From JACCYI01 sp036389195 (GTDB lineage: Bacteria; Actinomycetota; Thermoleophilia; Solirubrobacterales; Solirubrobacteraceae): a stretch of DNA of 11,847 bases. Of this stretch, positions 1 through 6,388 are shown one piece after another. The DNA lies in assembly GCA_036389195.1 (NCBI GenBank), contig DASVQH010000289.1, positions 1 through 11,847 on the forward strand. The letters are read 5' to 3'. The notes under the pieces are model-generated. The model saw only the letters and a program-made list of their open reading frames with translations, was not told where the DNA came from and did not search any database. Each line of letters begins with the position of its first letter. The stretch's first letter is position 1. The position numbers were made by a program, and so were the translations under genes.

Positions 1-37
1 CTGGCCGGCGGATGATCCGAATTCGCTCCATCCTGGC

Positions 38-93
38 GCCTCGAGGTTCCCACGAGGCCGCATCAGCGCGCCATAACGGGTACAAGGTTTCGT
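38..93 (+). promoter_or_regulatory. Upstream region and ribosome binding site of the acyl-CoA dehydrogenase gene
   Basis: AAGG at 84-87 lies 6 nt before the ATG at 94 and is the only Shine-Dalgarno-like match near the start. A short inverted repeat (GCCTCG at 38-43, CGAGGC at 53-58, 9-nt loop) lies further upstream. It could be a repressor operator or the tail of an upstream terminator. CATAAC at 72-77 is a poor -10 candidate. Nothing else stands out in bases 1-93, and no gene is seen there. Confidence 0.3.
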
Positions 94-2049
94 ATGGCTA
101 CCACGAATCCGTCCTATGAGCAGTCAAAGCAAGTCGCGGAGGCCAGCCGTGAGACCGAGTGGAAGCAGCCGTCGTTCGGCAAGGAGCTCTTCCTCGGCAA
201 CTTCCGCCTGGACCTGATCCACCCCCAGCCCGCCTCCTCGCCCGAGATGCGCGAGAAGGGCGAGGCGTTCCTGCAGCGCATGCGCGCGTTCCTGGAGGAG
301 CGCGTCGATCCGATCCAGATCGAGCGCGACGCCAAGATCCCCGAGGACGTCATCGACGGGCTCAAGCAGATGGGCGCGCTCGGGATGAAGATCCCCGAGG
401 AGTACGACGGGCTCGGCCTGTCGCAGGTCTACTACAACAAGGCGCTGGCGCTGGCCGGCCAGTGGCATTCCGCGCTGGCCACGCTGCTCTCCGCCCATCA
501 GTCGATCGGCCTGCCCGAGCCGCTGCGCATGTTCGGCTCGCCCGAGCAGAAGCGCGAGTGGCTGCCCAAGGTCGCGCGGACGCACATCTCGGCCTTCCTG
601 CTCACCGAACCCGACGTCGGCTCGGACCCGGCGCGCATGACCACCAGCGCGACCCCGACCGAGGACGGCACGGGCTACAAGCTGAACGGCGTCAAGCTGT
701 GGGCCACCAACGGCGCGATCGCCGACGTGGTCATCGTCATGGCCGTCGTCCCCAAGACCGAGACGGCCAAGGGCGGCATCACCGCCTTCATCGTCCCGTG
801 CGACAGCGAGGGCATCACGATCGAGACCCGCAACGCCTTCATGGGCCTGCGCGGGATCGAGAACTCGCTCACGCGGTTCGAGGACGTGTTCGTCCCCAAG
901 GAGAACATCGTCCTCGGCGTCGGCAAGGGCCTCAAGCTCGCGCTCGCCACGCTCAACACGGGCCGCCTGTCGCTGCCCGCCATCGCGGCGGCGGCGACCA
1001 AGTACTCGCTGAAGATCTCGCGCGAGTGGGCCAACGAGCGCAAGCAGTGGGGCAGCCCGGTCGGCAAGCACGACCCGGTCGCCCAGATGCTCGCGTTCGT
1101 CACCGGCACGGCGTTCGGCCTGGAGGCCGTCGTCGACGTCTCCAGCCGTCTGGCCGACGACAAGCGCAACGACTTCCGCATCGAGGCGGCGCTGGCCAAG
1201 CTCTACGCCTCGGAGATGGGCTGGAAGGCCGTCGACACGATGATCCAGATCCGCGGCGGCCGCGGGTACGAGACCGCCGAGTCCCTGCTCAAGCGCGGCG
1301 AGAAGCCGGTGCCGGCCGAGCAGATGCTCCGCGACATGCGGATCAACCGCATCTTCGAGGGCTCGACGGAGATCATGCACCTGCTGATCGCCCGTGAGGC
1401 CGTCGACCAGCACCTGCAGGCGGCCGGCGGCGTGCTCGACCCCGAGACGGCGCTCGCCGACAAGGCGCGCGACGCGGTCAAGGCGGCCGGGTTCTACGCC
1501 AAGTGGTTCCCGCAGCTCGCGACCGGCGAGGGGCAGAACCCCAAGGCGTTCGCCGAGTTCGGCCCGCTGGCGGCGCACCTGCGCTACACCGAGCGCAACG
1601 CGCGCAAGCTCGCCCGCTCGACGTTCTACGCGATGGGCCGCTACCAGGCGAGCCTGGAGCAGAAGGGGCACTTCCTCGGCCGGATCGTCGACATCGGCGC
1701 CGAGCTCTACGCGATCGCCTGCGCGTGCGTCTACGCCTCGACGCTGGCCCAGCAGGACCCGGCCCACCGCGACGAGGTCTTCGAGCTGGCCGACCTGTTC
1801 GCCAAGCAGGCCCGCCGGCGCACCGAGGACCTGTTCTCGCAGCTGTGGAGCAACGACGACACCGCCCAGTACAAGAGCGCGCAGCAGGTCCTCCAGGGCC
1901 GCTACACGTTCTTCGAGGCGGACATCCTCGACCCGGCCGGCGAGGGCCCGCACATCCCGCAGCACGAGGAGAGCGCACAGCGCAAGTTCGAGAAGGACCC
2001 GGCGGTCGGGACGCCGCCGGTGGAGGCGCAGGCCGAAGCGGTTCAGTAG
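94..2049 (+). CDS. Acyl-CoA dehydrogenase, long (VLCAD-like) form with C-terminal extension
   Basis: This 651-residue cytoplasmic flavoenzyme should catalyse the FAD-dependent alpha,beta-dehydrogenation of acyl-CoA in beta-oxidation, passing electrons to ETF. Visible are the N-terminal helical domain (about 55-165), the FAD/substrate motif TEPDVGSD (171-178) in the beta domain, WATNG soon after, MGLRGIENS, and the C-terminal helical domain ending in FEGSTEIMHLL. Glu422 in FEGS sits where medium-chain enzymes carry the catalytic base. The family core is about 380-400 residues; here about 200 more follow, including a further helical region (about 440-600), as in very-long-chain enzymes and some large actinobacterial FadE proteins. 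The ATG at 94 is preceded by AAGG 6 nt upstream. The stop overlaps the convergent rhomboid gene by 7 nt. Chain-length specificity cannot be read from the sequence. Family assignment is firm; the VLCAD-like sublabel is tentative. Confidence 0.95.
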   Translation: MATTNPSYEQSKQVAEASRETEWKQPSFGKELFLGNFRLDLIHPQPASSPEMREKGEAFLQRMRAFLEERVDPIQIERDAKIPEDVIDGLKQMGALGMKIPEEYDGLGLSQVYYNKALALAGQWHSALATLLSAHQSIGLPEPLRMFGSPEQKREWLPKVARTHISAFLLTEPDVGSDPARMTTSATPTEDGTGYKLNGVKLWATNGAIADVVIVMAVVPKTETAKGGITAFIVPCDSEGITIETRNAFMGLRGIENSLTRFEDVFVPKENIVLGVGKGLKLALATLNTGRLSLPAIAAAATKYSLKISREWANERKQWGSPVGKHDPVAQMLAFVTGTAFGLEAVVDVSSRLADDKRNDFRIEAALAKLYASEMGWKAVDTMIQIRGGRGYETAESLLKRGEKPVPAEQMLRDMRINRIFEGSTEIMHLLIAREAVDQHLQAAGGVLDPETALADKARDAVKAAGFYAKWFPQLATGEGQNPKAFAEFGPLAAHLRYTERNARKLARSTFYAMGRYQASLEQKGHFLGRIVDIGAELYAIACACVYASTLAQQDPAHRDEVFELADLFAKQARRRTEDLFSQLWSNDDTAQYKSAQQVLQGRYTFFEADILDPAGEGPHIPQHEESAQRKFEKDPAVGTPPVEAQAEAVQ

Positions 2050-2645
2050 GACGGCGCGGGAGTCCCGCCGGCGCCTTCGGGCGCCGGCGGGGTCCGCCTG
2101 CGCAGCACCCGCGCGGCGAGCACGCCGCCCACGGCCCCGAACAGGTGCGCCTGCCAGGAGATCCCCGGCTCGGGCAGCAGGCCGCCGAGCAGCGCGCCGC
2201 CCCAGATCAGCCCGACGATCACGCCGACCACCAGGTGCAGCGCGCGCCGGTCGAAGAAGCCGCGCGCGATCAGGTAGCCCGCGTAGCCGAACACCACGCC
2301 GCTGGCGCCGACCGTCACGGTGTTCGCGCCGGCGAACAGCCACACGCCGAGGCCGGAGACCAGCGCCACGATCGCCGTGACCGCCAGCACGCGCGCCAGC
2401 CCGCTGAGCGCGATGACGGCGCCCATGGCCAGGAACGGCACGGTGTTGGAGATCAGGTGGCCGAAGCCCGCGTGCAGGAACGGCGCGGCCACGATCCCGC
2501 CGAGGCCGTCGGGGTCGCGCGGCACGATGCCGTGGCGGTCGAGCGAGCCGGGCAGGATCGCGTCGCCGATCTCCAGCACCCACATGACCCCGGCCAGGCC
2601 GGCGACGGCGAGGAGCCCGTTGACCTCCGGCCTGCGGCGATCCAT
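2043..2645 (-). CDS. Rhomboid family intramembrane serine protease
   Basis: This 200-residue integral membrane protein has about six hydrophobic segments and no large soluble domain, the minimal bacterial rhomboid core. The diagnostic motifs are present: HAGFGHLISN (His63 and Asn67, the HxxxN element), the nucleophile motif GASG with Ser115, and WQAHLFGAVGG with His167 as the partner of the Ser-His dyad. The first transmembrane segment (about 10-31) follows a short basic N-terminus. The C-terminus is a short Arg-rich, then Pro/Gly-rich, tail. The substrate is unknown. The ATG at 2645 has no Shine-Dalgarno, but TAGCCT lies 6 nt upstream, suggesting a leaderless mRNA. The gene is divergent from the molybdopterin enzyme gene across 22 bp and convergent with the acyl-CoA dehydrogenase gene. 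Confidence 0.93.
   Translation of the reverse strand: MDRRRPEVNGLLAVAGLAGVMWVLEIGDAILPGSLDRHGIVPRDPDGLGGIVAAPFLHAGFGHLISNTVPFLAMGAVIALSGLARVLAVTAIVALVSGLGVWLFAGANTVTVGASGVVFGYAGYLIARGFFDRRALHLVVGVIVGLIWGGALLGGLLPEPGISWQAHLFGAVGGVLAARVLRRRTPPAPEGAGGTPAPSY
2064..2091. terminator. Perfect 12-bp hairpin with TTCG loop, candidate bidirectional terminator
   Basis: The arms 2064-2075 (CCCGCCGGCGCC) and 2080-2091 are exact reverse complements around the tetraloop TTCG closed by C-G, an exceptionally stable RNA fold. It begins 15 nt after the acyl-CoA dehydrogenase stop. No T-tract follows on the plus strand. It lies inside the last codons of the convergent rhomboid gene (the Pro/Gly/Ala-rich tail), so the same bases are both coding and structured. 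Confidence 0.6.
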
Positions 2646-2667
2646 GGCCCAAGGCTAGGCTGAAGCC
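2646..2667. promoter_or_regulatory. Divergent back-to-back promoter, both sides TANNNT-N6-ATG
   Basis: Plus strand: TAGGCT (2656-2661), 6 nt, then ATG at 2668. Minus strand: TAGCCT (2657 down to 2652), 6 nt, then ATG at 2645. Both boxes share the TA step at 2656-2657, so the arrangement is mirror-symmetric. No Shine-Dalgarno fits in 22 bp. TANNNT boxes about 7 nt before the start of leaderless transcripts are well established in actinobacteria; applying that here is inference. Confidence 0.55.
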
Positions 2668-3273
2668 ATGAGCATCGTCTCAAGAGGCTTTCAGGGCCGC
2701 CGCTCCGACGAGCGCCACCGGCTCCCGCCCGGGCAGTACCTGGAGCGCGGCTTCCCCGTCCTCTCGATCGGGCCGACGCCGGACGTGGCGCCCGCGGACT
2801 GGAGCTTCGAGCTCGGCGGCCTCGTCGCCGCGCCGCAGCGCTGGAGCTACGAGGACCTGCTCGGCCTGCCCGCCGAGACGCCGACGCGCGACATCCACTG
2901 CGTCACCAAGTGGTCCAAGCTCGACACGACCTGGCGGGGCGTCTCGCTGGACACGCTGCTCGGCGCCGCGCAACCTGACGAGACGGCGCGCTACGCGCTG
3001 GTCAGCGGGTTCGACGGCTACACGACCAACCTGCCGCTGGCCGACCTGCGCGACGGCCAGGCGTGGCTGGTCCACGAGTTCGAGGGCCAGCCGCTGGAGG
3101 CCGAGCACGGCGGTCCCGTCCGGCTGCTGGTCCCGCACCTCTACCTCTGGAAGAGCGCGAAGTGGGTCAGCGGGATCGAGCTGCTGGCCGACGACCGGCA
3201 GGGCTTCTGGGAGCGCGGCGGCTACCACGACTACGGCGATCCGTGGCGGGAGCAGCGCTACCAGGGCGACTGA
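2668..3273 (+). CDS. Sulfite oxidase-like molybdopterin-dependent oxidoreductase (cytoplasmic)
   Basis: This 201-residue protein is essentially one molybdopterin-binding domain (the oxidoreductase molybdopterin-binding family that includes sulfite oxidase and MsrP/YedY). Cys78 in RDIHCVTKW is the expected molybdenum ligand. Other family hallmarks are WRGVSLDTLL after it, RLLVPHLYLWKSAKWVSGIELL (about 151-172) and the closing GYHDYGDPWREQRY. There is no signal peptide: the N-terminal Arg pair is not followed by a hydrophobic stretch, so it is not a Tat substrate. This differs from MsrP and suggests a cytoplasmic enzyme. It overlaps or abuts the flavin reductase gene downstream, its likely electron partner (NAD(P)H to FAD to molybdenum). 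The substrate is unknown; reduction of an S- or N-oxide is plausible given the partner. The start is supported by a TAGGCT box 6 nt upstream. Confidence 0.9.
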   Translation: MSIVSRGFQGRRSDERHRLPPGQYLERGFPVLSIGPTPDVAPADWSFELGGLVAAPQRWSYEDLLGLPAETPTRDIHCVTKWSKLDTTWRGVSLDTLLGAAQPDETARYALVSGFDGYTTNLPLADLRDGQAWLVHEFEGQPLEAEHGGPVRLLVPHLYLWKSAKWVSGIELLADDRQGFWERGGYHDYGDPWREQRYQGD

Positions 3274-3992
3274 GCTGGCTGGCCGCCACCGTCGTCGGCG
3301 ACCGGATCGAGACCCGCCGCGCCCGCACCCTGCGCCTCGACGTCCCCGGCTGGCGCGGCCACCGCGCGGGCCAGCACGTCGACGTGCGGCTCACCGCCGC
3401 GGACGGCTACCAGGCCCAGCGCTCTTACTCGATCGCCTCGGCGCCCGGCGACGAGCACCTCGAGCTGACCGTCGAGCGGCTCGACGACGGGGAGGTCTCG
3501 CCCTATCTGGTCGACCAGATCCGCCCAGGCGACCAGTTCGAGCTGCGCGGCCCGATCGGCTCGCACTTCGCCTGGACGCCCGAGGACGGCGGGCCGCTGC
3601 TGATGCTGGCCGGCGGCTCGGGCGTCGTGCCGTTCCGCGCGATGCTGCGCGCCCGCGCCGCCGCGGGCTCGGACGTCCCGGCCACCCTGCTGGTCTCGGC
3701 CCGCTCGCCCGAAGCGCTGCTGTTCCGCGGCGAGCTCGAGGTGCTCGGCACGCCGCCGCGCGCCGAGGTGGTGCAGACCTACACCCGCGGGTGGCCGCCG
3801 GAGTGGCGCGGGCGCACCGGCCGGGTGAGCGCGGAGATGCTCGCGGCGGTCGGGGCGCCGCCGTCCGCGCGCCCGCGCGCCTTCGTCTGCGGCCCGACCG
3901 GGTTCGTCGAGGCGGCCACGAAGGCGCTCGTCGCGCTCGGGCACGCCCCGGGGCGGATCGCCGCCGAGCGGTTCGGGCCCACGGGCGCCTGA
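3270..3992 (+). CDS. Ferredoxin-reductase-like FAD/NAD(P)H oxidoreductase
   Basis: This roughly 240-residue flavoprotein has the ferredoxin-NADP reductase fold. The FAD motif RSYSIAS is at 51-57, the nucleotide-binding loop AGGSGVVP at 114-121, and the C-terminal CGPTGF at 207-212. The protein ends at ERFGPTG, so it lacks the plant-type 2Fe-2S domain often fused to this family and must pass electrons to a separate partner. That partner is most likely the molybdopterin enzyme encoded immediately upstream. Start choice: from memory of family members, homology begins at SWLAATVV, which fits a CTG start at 3270 overlapping the upstream TGA (CTGA). The alternatives are GTG at 3243 (9 more residues, no good ribosome site) and an ATG at 3063 that would add 69 residues read out of frame through the upstream gene. 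The function is firm as a reductase; the start is uncertain. Confidence 0.88.
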   Translation: MSWLAATVVGDRIETRRARTLRLDVPGWRGHRAGQHVDVRLTAADGYQAQRSYSIASAPGDEHLELTVERLDDGEVSPYLVDQIRPGDQFELRGPIGSHFAWTPEDGGPLLMLAGGSGVVPFRAMLRARAAAGSDVPATLLVSARSPEALLFRGELEVLGTPPRAEVVQTYTRGWPPEWRGRTGRVSAEMLAAVGAPPSARPRAFVCGPTGFVEAATKALVALGHAPGRIAAERFGPTGA

Positions 3993-4026
3993 GTTCGCCG
4001 TCGAACATCCGTCCAGGGCCGAAAAA

Positions 4027-4045
4027 GGACCGCCACCGCCGGTCC
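4027..4045. other. Small hairpin between the flavin reductase and RTX genes
   Basis: GGACCG (4027-4032) pairs with CGGTCC (4040-4045) around a 7-nt loop, 35 nt after the flavin reductase stop. AAAAA at 4022-4026 flanks it on the left, so a U-tract would follow the hairpin only in a minus-strand transcript. On the plus strand it could be a weak terminator or part of the RTX leader. No minus-strand gene ends here, so the role is unclear. Confidence 0.35.
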
Positions 4046-4057
4046 GTTGGGTGGTTC

Positions 4058-4102
4058 AGAGGAAAGACCCCCATCCCCTGCCGTAAAGGACGTACCCCCG
4101 CC
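4058..4102 (+). promoter_or_regulatory. C-rich leader and ribosome binding site of the RTX gene
   Basis: AAAGGA at 4085-4090 lies 12 nt before the ATG at 4103 and fixes this start for the secreted protein. The leader holds two similar elements: AGGAAAGACCCCC starting at 4060, and AAGGACGTACCCCC ending just before the start. Each is a purine-rich block running into five Cs. They could be an operator pair, or two competing ribosome-binding purine blocks. No known riboswitch was recognised. Confidence 0.4.
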
Positions 4103-6307
4103 ATGAATCCCCCGCCCCGGCGCGCGATGCGGCGCGCCGCCAGCCTCGCGCTCGCGCTGGCGATCCCCGCGATCGCCGCCTCGCCCGCCGCCGCGGGCAC
4201 CGTCTCGCTCGGCAAGGACGTCGACGGCCAGATGAAGTTCGAAGCGGCCGCCGGCGAGTACAACAACCTCGAATGGTCGACCACGTACAGCGACGAGGAC
4301 ATCCGGCTGGAGGACAACCGGACGATCACGCTCGGCACCGGCACCGGCGTCTGCACGCGCGACACCGTGTACGTGACCGGCCAGGGCTACGTCCCCGACC
4401 CCACCACCGTGATCTGCCCGAAGGGCATCACCAGCGCCTACACGAGCGCCGGCGACAAGGACGACCACGTCGTCTACGAGCTCGACCCGTACACCCTGCC
4501 GCGCACCACCTACCTCGGTGCGGGTGAGGACGACCTCGACGACCACACCCCGGCCGGCCCCTCGACCGCCTACGGCGAGGCCGGGTTCGACGACCTCAGC
4601 ACCTACGGGTCGGGCAACGACACGCTCTACGGCGGCGACGGCAACGACAGCATCTACTCCAACGACGGCGCCGACAAGATGAACGGCGGCCTGGGGGCCG
4701 ACACGCTGAGGGCCCTCAACGACGCCGAGGACGTCTCGACGCTCAAGGGCGACGAGGGCAACGACTCGCTCTACAGCGGCAACGGCAACGACCTGCTCTA
4801 TGGCGGCACCGGCGACGACTCGCTCGAAGGCGACCGCGGGACGGACACGCTCGACGGCGGCGACGGCAACGACCGGATGGACGGCGACGACGACGACCCG
4901 CGGGCGATGCCCGACACGTTCATCGGCGGCACCGGCGTCGACACCGTCGACTACGGCGCCCGGATCTCCGTCGTCGGCCCCGTCAACGTCAACCTCGACG
5001 GGGTGGCCAACGACGGCGCGTCCGGCGAGAAGGACAAGGTCGGCGCCGACGTCGAGAACATCACCGGCACCTGGTACGACGACGTCCTGACCGGCAACGG
5101 CAACCCGAACGAGATCCACGGGCTGTACGGCGACGACATCGTCACCGGCGCCGGCGGCTCCGACCAGCTCGAGGGCGAGAGCGACGCCGACCAGGTCTTC
5201 GGCGGCACCGGCGACGACCTCGTCACCGGCGGCGGCGACGACGACGCGCTCGACGGCGGCGACGGCAACGACGACATCTTCGGCCAGGAAGGCGACGACG
5301 ACGTGTTCGGCGGCGACGGCGCGGACAAGATCCGCTCCGGCGACGACTTCGACGACGTCGACGGTGGGCCCGGGCTCGACAACATCGACGCCGGCTCGGG
5401 GAGCGACACGCTCCGCACCCGCGACGACCGTCAGGACCAGGTCGCCTGCAGCGGCGGCGCCGACCTCGCGTACATCGACTTCGAGGACGTGACCGACGGC
5501 CTGTGCTCGCAGGTCGTGAAGAGCCTCGGCGCCTCGGTGGACCGGGTCAGCAGCCGGATCGTCTTCACCTCCGGGGCCGGGGCGCCGGGCGCGCCCGTCG
5601 GCAGCACGATGTCCGTGACGCTGGCCAACGGCGTGCTGACGTTCGCCGACACCAAGGGCACGCTCGCCGCGGGCAGCGGCTGCACGCAGAACGGCGCCAA
5701 GGTGAACTGCCCGGCGGCCGGCGTCGAGGCGCTGACCATGGACGGCAACGACGGCAACGACACGATCAACCAGACGCTGCCCATCCCGACGCGCTTCATC
5801 GGCGGGCCCGGCGACGACAAGATCGGCGACAGCCCCGCGGCCGACAGCATGTTCGGCAACGACGGCAACGACACGTTCACGCAGTCCTCGTCGTCCAGCC
5901 CCGACGGCGTCTACGGCGGCGACGGCAAGGACGCGGTGACCTACGCGTCCCGCGCCGGCAAGGTGGCCGTGACGCTCGACTCGATCCGCAACGACGGCGC
6001 GGATCCCGACGGCGACACCAACGCGGAGGAAGGCGACTACGTGCGCTCGGACGTCGAGGACGTCACGGGCGGCGCGGTCGCCGACTACCTGAAGGGGTCG
6101 GGCATCGGCAACACGCTCAACGGCGGCGCGGGCGCCGACTTCCTCACCGGCGGCCTCGGCAAGGACACGCTGAACGGCGGGGCGGGGGTCGACGTCATCG
6201 ACAGCCGCGACAACAACCCGGACTCGATCTTCTGCCAGACGGACGGCGGGAAGGTCACGCTGGACACCGGCATCGACGCCCAGACGGGCTGCACCGTCCA
6301 GCCCTAG
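4103..6307 (+). CDS. Secreted calcium-binding RTX-repeat (hemolysin-type) protein
   Basis: This 734-residue exported protein starts with a classic Sec signal: basic residues 6-11, a hydrophobic core at about 12-26, and a cleavage site after PAAA (Ala31). Residues 32-165 are a non-repeat Tyr/Asp-rich domain with one Cys pair. Four blocks of GGxGxD-type nonapeptides follow (about 169-265, 322-446, 546-616 and 656-709), which bind calcium in parallel beta-rolls in this family. Two spacer segments look alike: NLDGVANDG (from 297) and TLDSIRNDG (from 624), each leading to a DVE-(N/D)-(I/V)-TG motif. Each module ends in a Cys-x18-Cys cap (449/468 and 711/730). No protease, lipase or adhesin catalytic domain is visible, and there is no type I secretion partner nearby. 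A structural or surface role is plausible but unproven. An open frame continues upstream to 3791, but that part shadows the flavin reductase gene. Confidence 0.92.
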   Translation: MNPPPRRAMRRAASLALALAIPAIAASPAAAGTVSLGKDVDGQMKFEAAAGEYNNLEWSTTYSDEDIRLEDNRTITLGTGTGVCTRDTVYVTGQGYVPDPTTVICPKGITSAYTSAGDKDDHVVYELDPYTLPRTTYLGAGEDDLDDHTPAGPSTAYGEAGFDDLSTYGSGNDTLYGGDGNDSIYSNDGADKMNGGLGADTLRALNDAEDVSTLKGDEGNDSLYSGNGNDLLYGGTGDDSLEGDRGTDTLDGGDGNDRMDGDDDDPRAMPDTFIGGTGVDTVDYGARISVVGPVNVNLDGVANDGASGEKDKVGADVENITGTWYDDVLTGNGNPNEIHGLYGDDIVTGAGGSDQLEGESDADQVFGGTGDDLVTGGGDDDALDGGDGNDDIFGQEGDDDVFGGDGADKIRSGDDFDDVDGGPGLDNIDAGSGSDTLRTRDDRQDQVACSGGADLAYIDFEDVTDGLCSQVVKSLGASVDRVSSRIVFTSGAGAPGAPVGSTMSVTLANGVLTFADTKGTLAAGSGCTQNGAKVNCPAAGVEALTMDGNDGNDTINQTLPIPTRFIGGPGDDKIGDSPAADSMFGNDGNDTFTQSSSSSPDGVYGGDGKDAVTYASRAGKVAVTLDSIRNDGADPDGDTNAEEGDYVRSDVEDVTGGAVADYLKGSGIGNTLNGGAGADFLTGGLGKDTLNGGAGVDVIDSRDNNPDSIFCQTDGGKVTLDTGIDAQTGCTVQP
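4607..4897 (+). repeat. RTX nonapeptide block 1 (residues about 169-265)
   Basis: Tandem GGxGxDxLx-like units. At DNA level the 18-mer GGCGGCGACGGCAACGAC occurs exactly at 4631-4648 and 4856-4873, and again in block 2. An imperfect stretch (residues about 200-215, ALNDAEDVSTLKG) interrupts the roll. Confidence 0.85.
5066..5440 (+). repeat. RTX nonapeptide block 2 (residues about 322-446)
   Basis: This is the longest block, with about a dozen Gly/Asp units including YGDD, FGGTGDD and GGDGNDD. It shares the exact 18-mer of block 1 at 5255-5272. It ends in the first Asp-rich cap (RDDRQDQVAC) and Cys449. Confidence 0.85.
5738..5950 (+). repeat. RTX nonapeptide block 3 (residues about 546-616)
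   Basis: A degenerate block: NDGNDT twice, GGPGDDKIG and YGGDGKDAV, interrupted by a Ser run (residues about 594-598). It precedes the second spacer segment, TLDSIRNDG. Confidence 0.75.
6068..6229 (+). repeat. RTX nonapeptide block 4 (residues about 656-709)
   Basis: Short block after the second DVEDVTGG motif: LNGGAGADFLTGG and LNGGAGVDVIDS units. It leads into the second cap, with Cys711 and Cys730 near the C-terminus. Confidence 0.75.
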
Positions 6308-6318
6308 GCCGAACGGCG

Positions 6319-6353
6319 GACGCCGTCCCGGGCCACGGCTCCGGGACGGCGTC
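6319..6353 (+). terminator. Perfect 13-bp stem-loop downstream of the RTX gene
   Basis: Arms 6319-6331 (GACGCCGTCCCGG) and 6341-6353 are exact reverse complements around a 9-nt loop. The hairpin starts 11 nt after the RTX stop codon. It has no T-tract, which is usual for high-GC actinobacterial terminators. It abuts a second stem-loop with no spacer. Confidence 0.65.
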
Positions 6354-6388
6354 GCGGTCCACCTGGGAGGATGCGCCGGGTGGACCGC
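6354..6388 (+). promoter_or_regulatory. Stem-loop enclosing the ribosome binding site and start of the small membrane protein gene
   Basis: GCGGTCCACC (6354-6363) and GGTGGACCGC (6379-6388) form a perfect 10-bp inverted repeat around a 15-nt loop. The loop holds GGGAGG (6365-6370) and an ATG (6371). A GTG start (6380) lies in the right arm. As RNA it would mask the GTG and present the ribosome site in the loop. As DNA it could be an operator. No ligand-binding fold is visible. Confidence 0.55.

Noticed and set aside
124..2652. Very long minus-strand open frame (842 codons) antisense to the acyl-CoA dehydrogenase gene
   Set aside because: Its composition is extremely Arg/Ala/Gly/Leu-rich with no domain, as expected from the shadow of a high-GC gene; the true minus-strand gene at its right end is the rhomboid gene in another frame.
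3063..3269. N-terminal extension of the flavin reductase back to ATG 3063
   Set aside because: It would run out of frame through the last third of the molybdopterin enzyme gene and yields Arg/Pro-rich non-homologous sequence.
3779..5119. 446-codon minus-strand open frame antisense to the flavin reductase and RTX genes
   Set aside because: It is a Val/Ala/Asp/Gly shadow of the repeat codons with no start signal; the plus-strand RTX frame has a signal peptide and family motifs.
4607..5440. Possible CRISPR-like or tandem DNA array
   Set aside because: The repeats are in-frame RTX nonapeptide codons without unique equal-length spacers; there are no cas genes.
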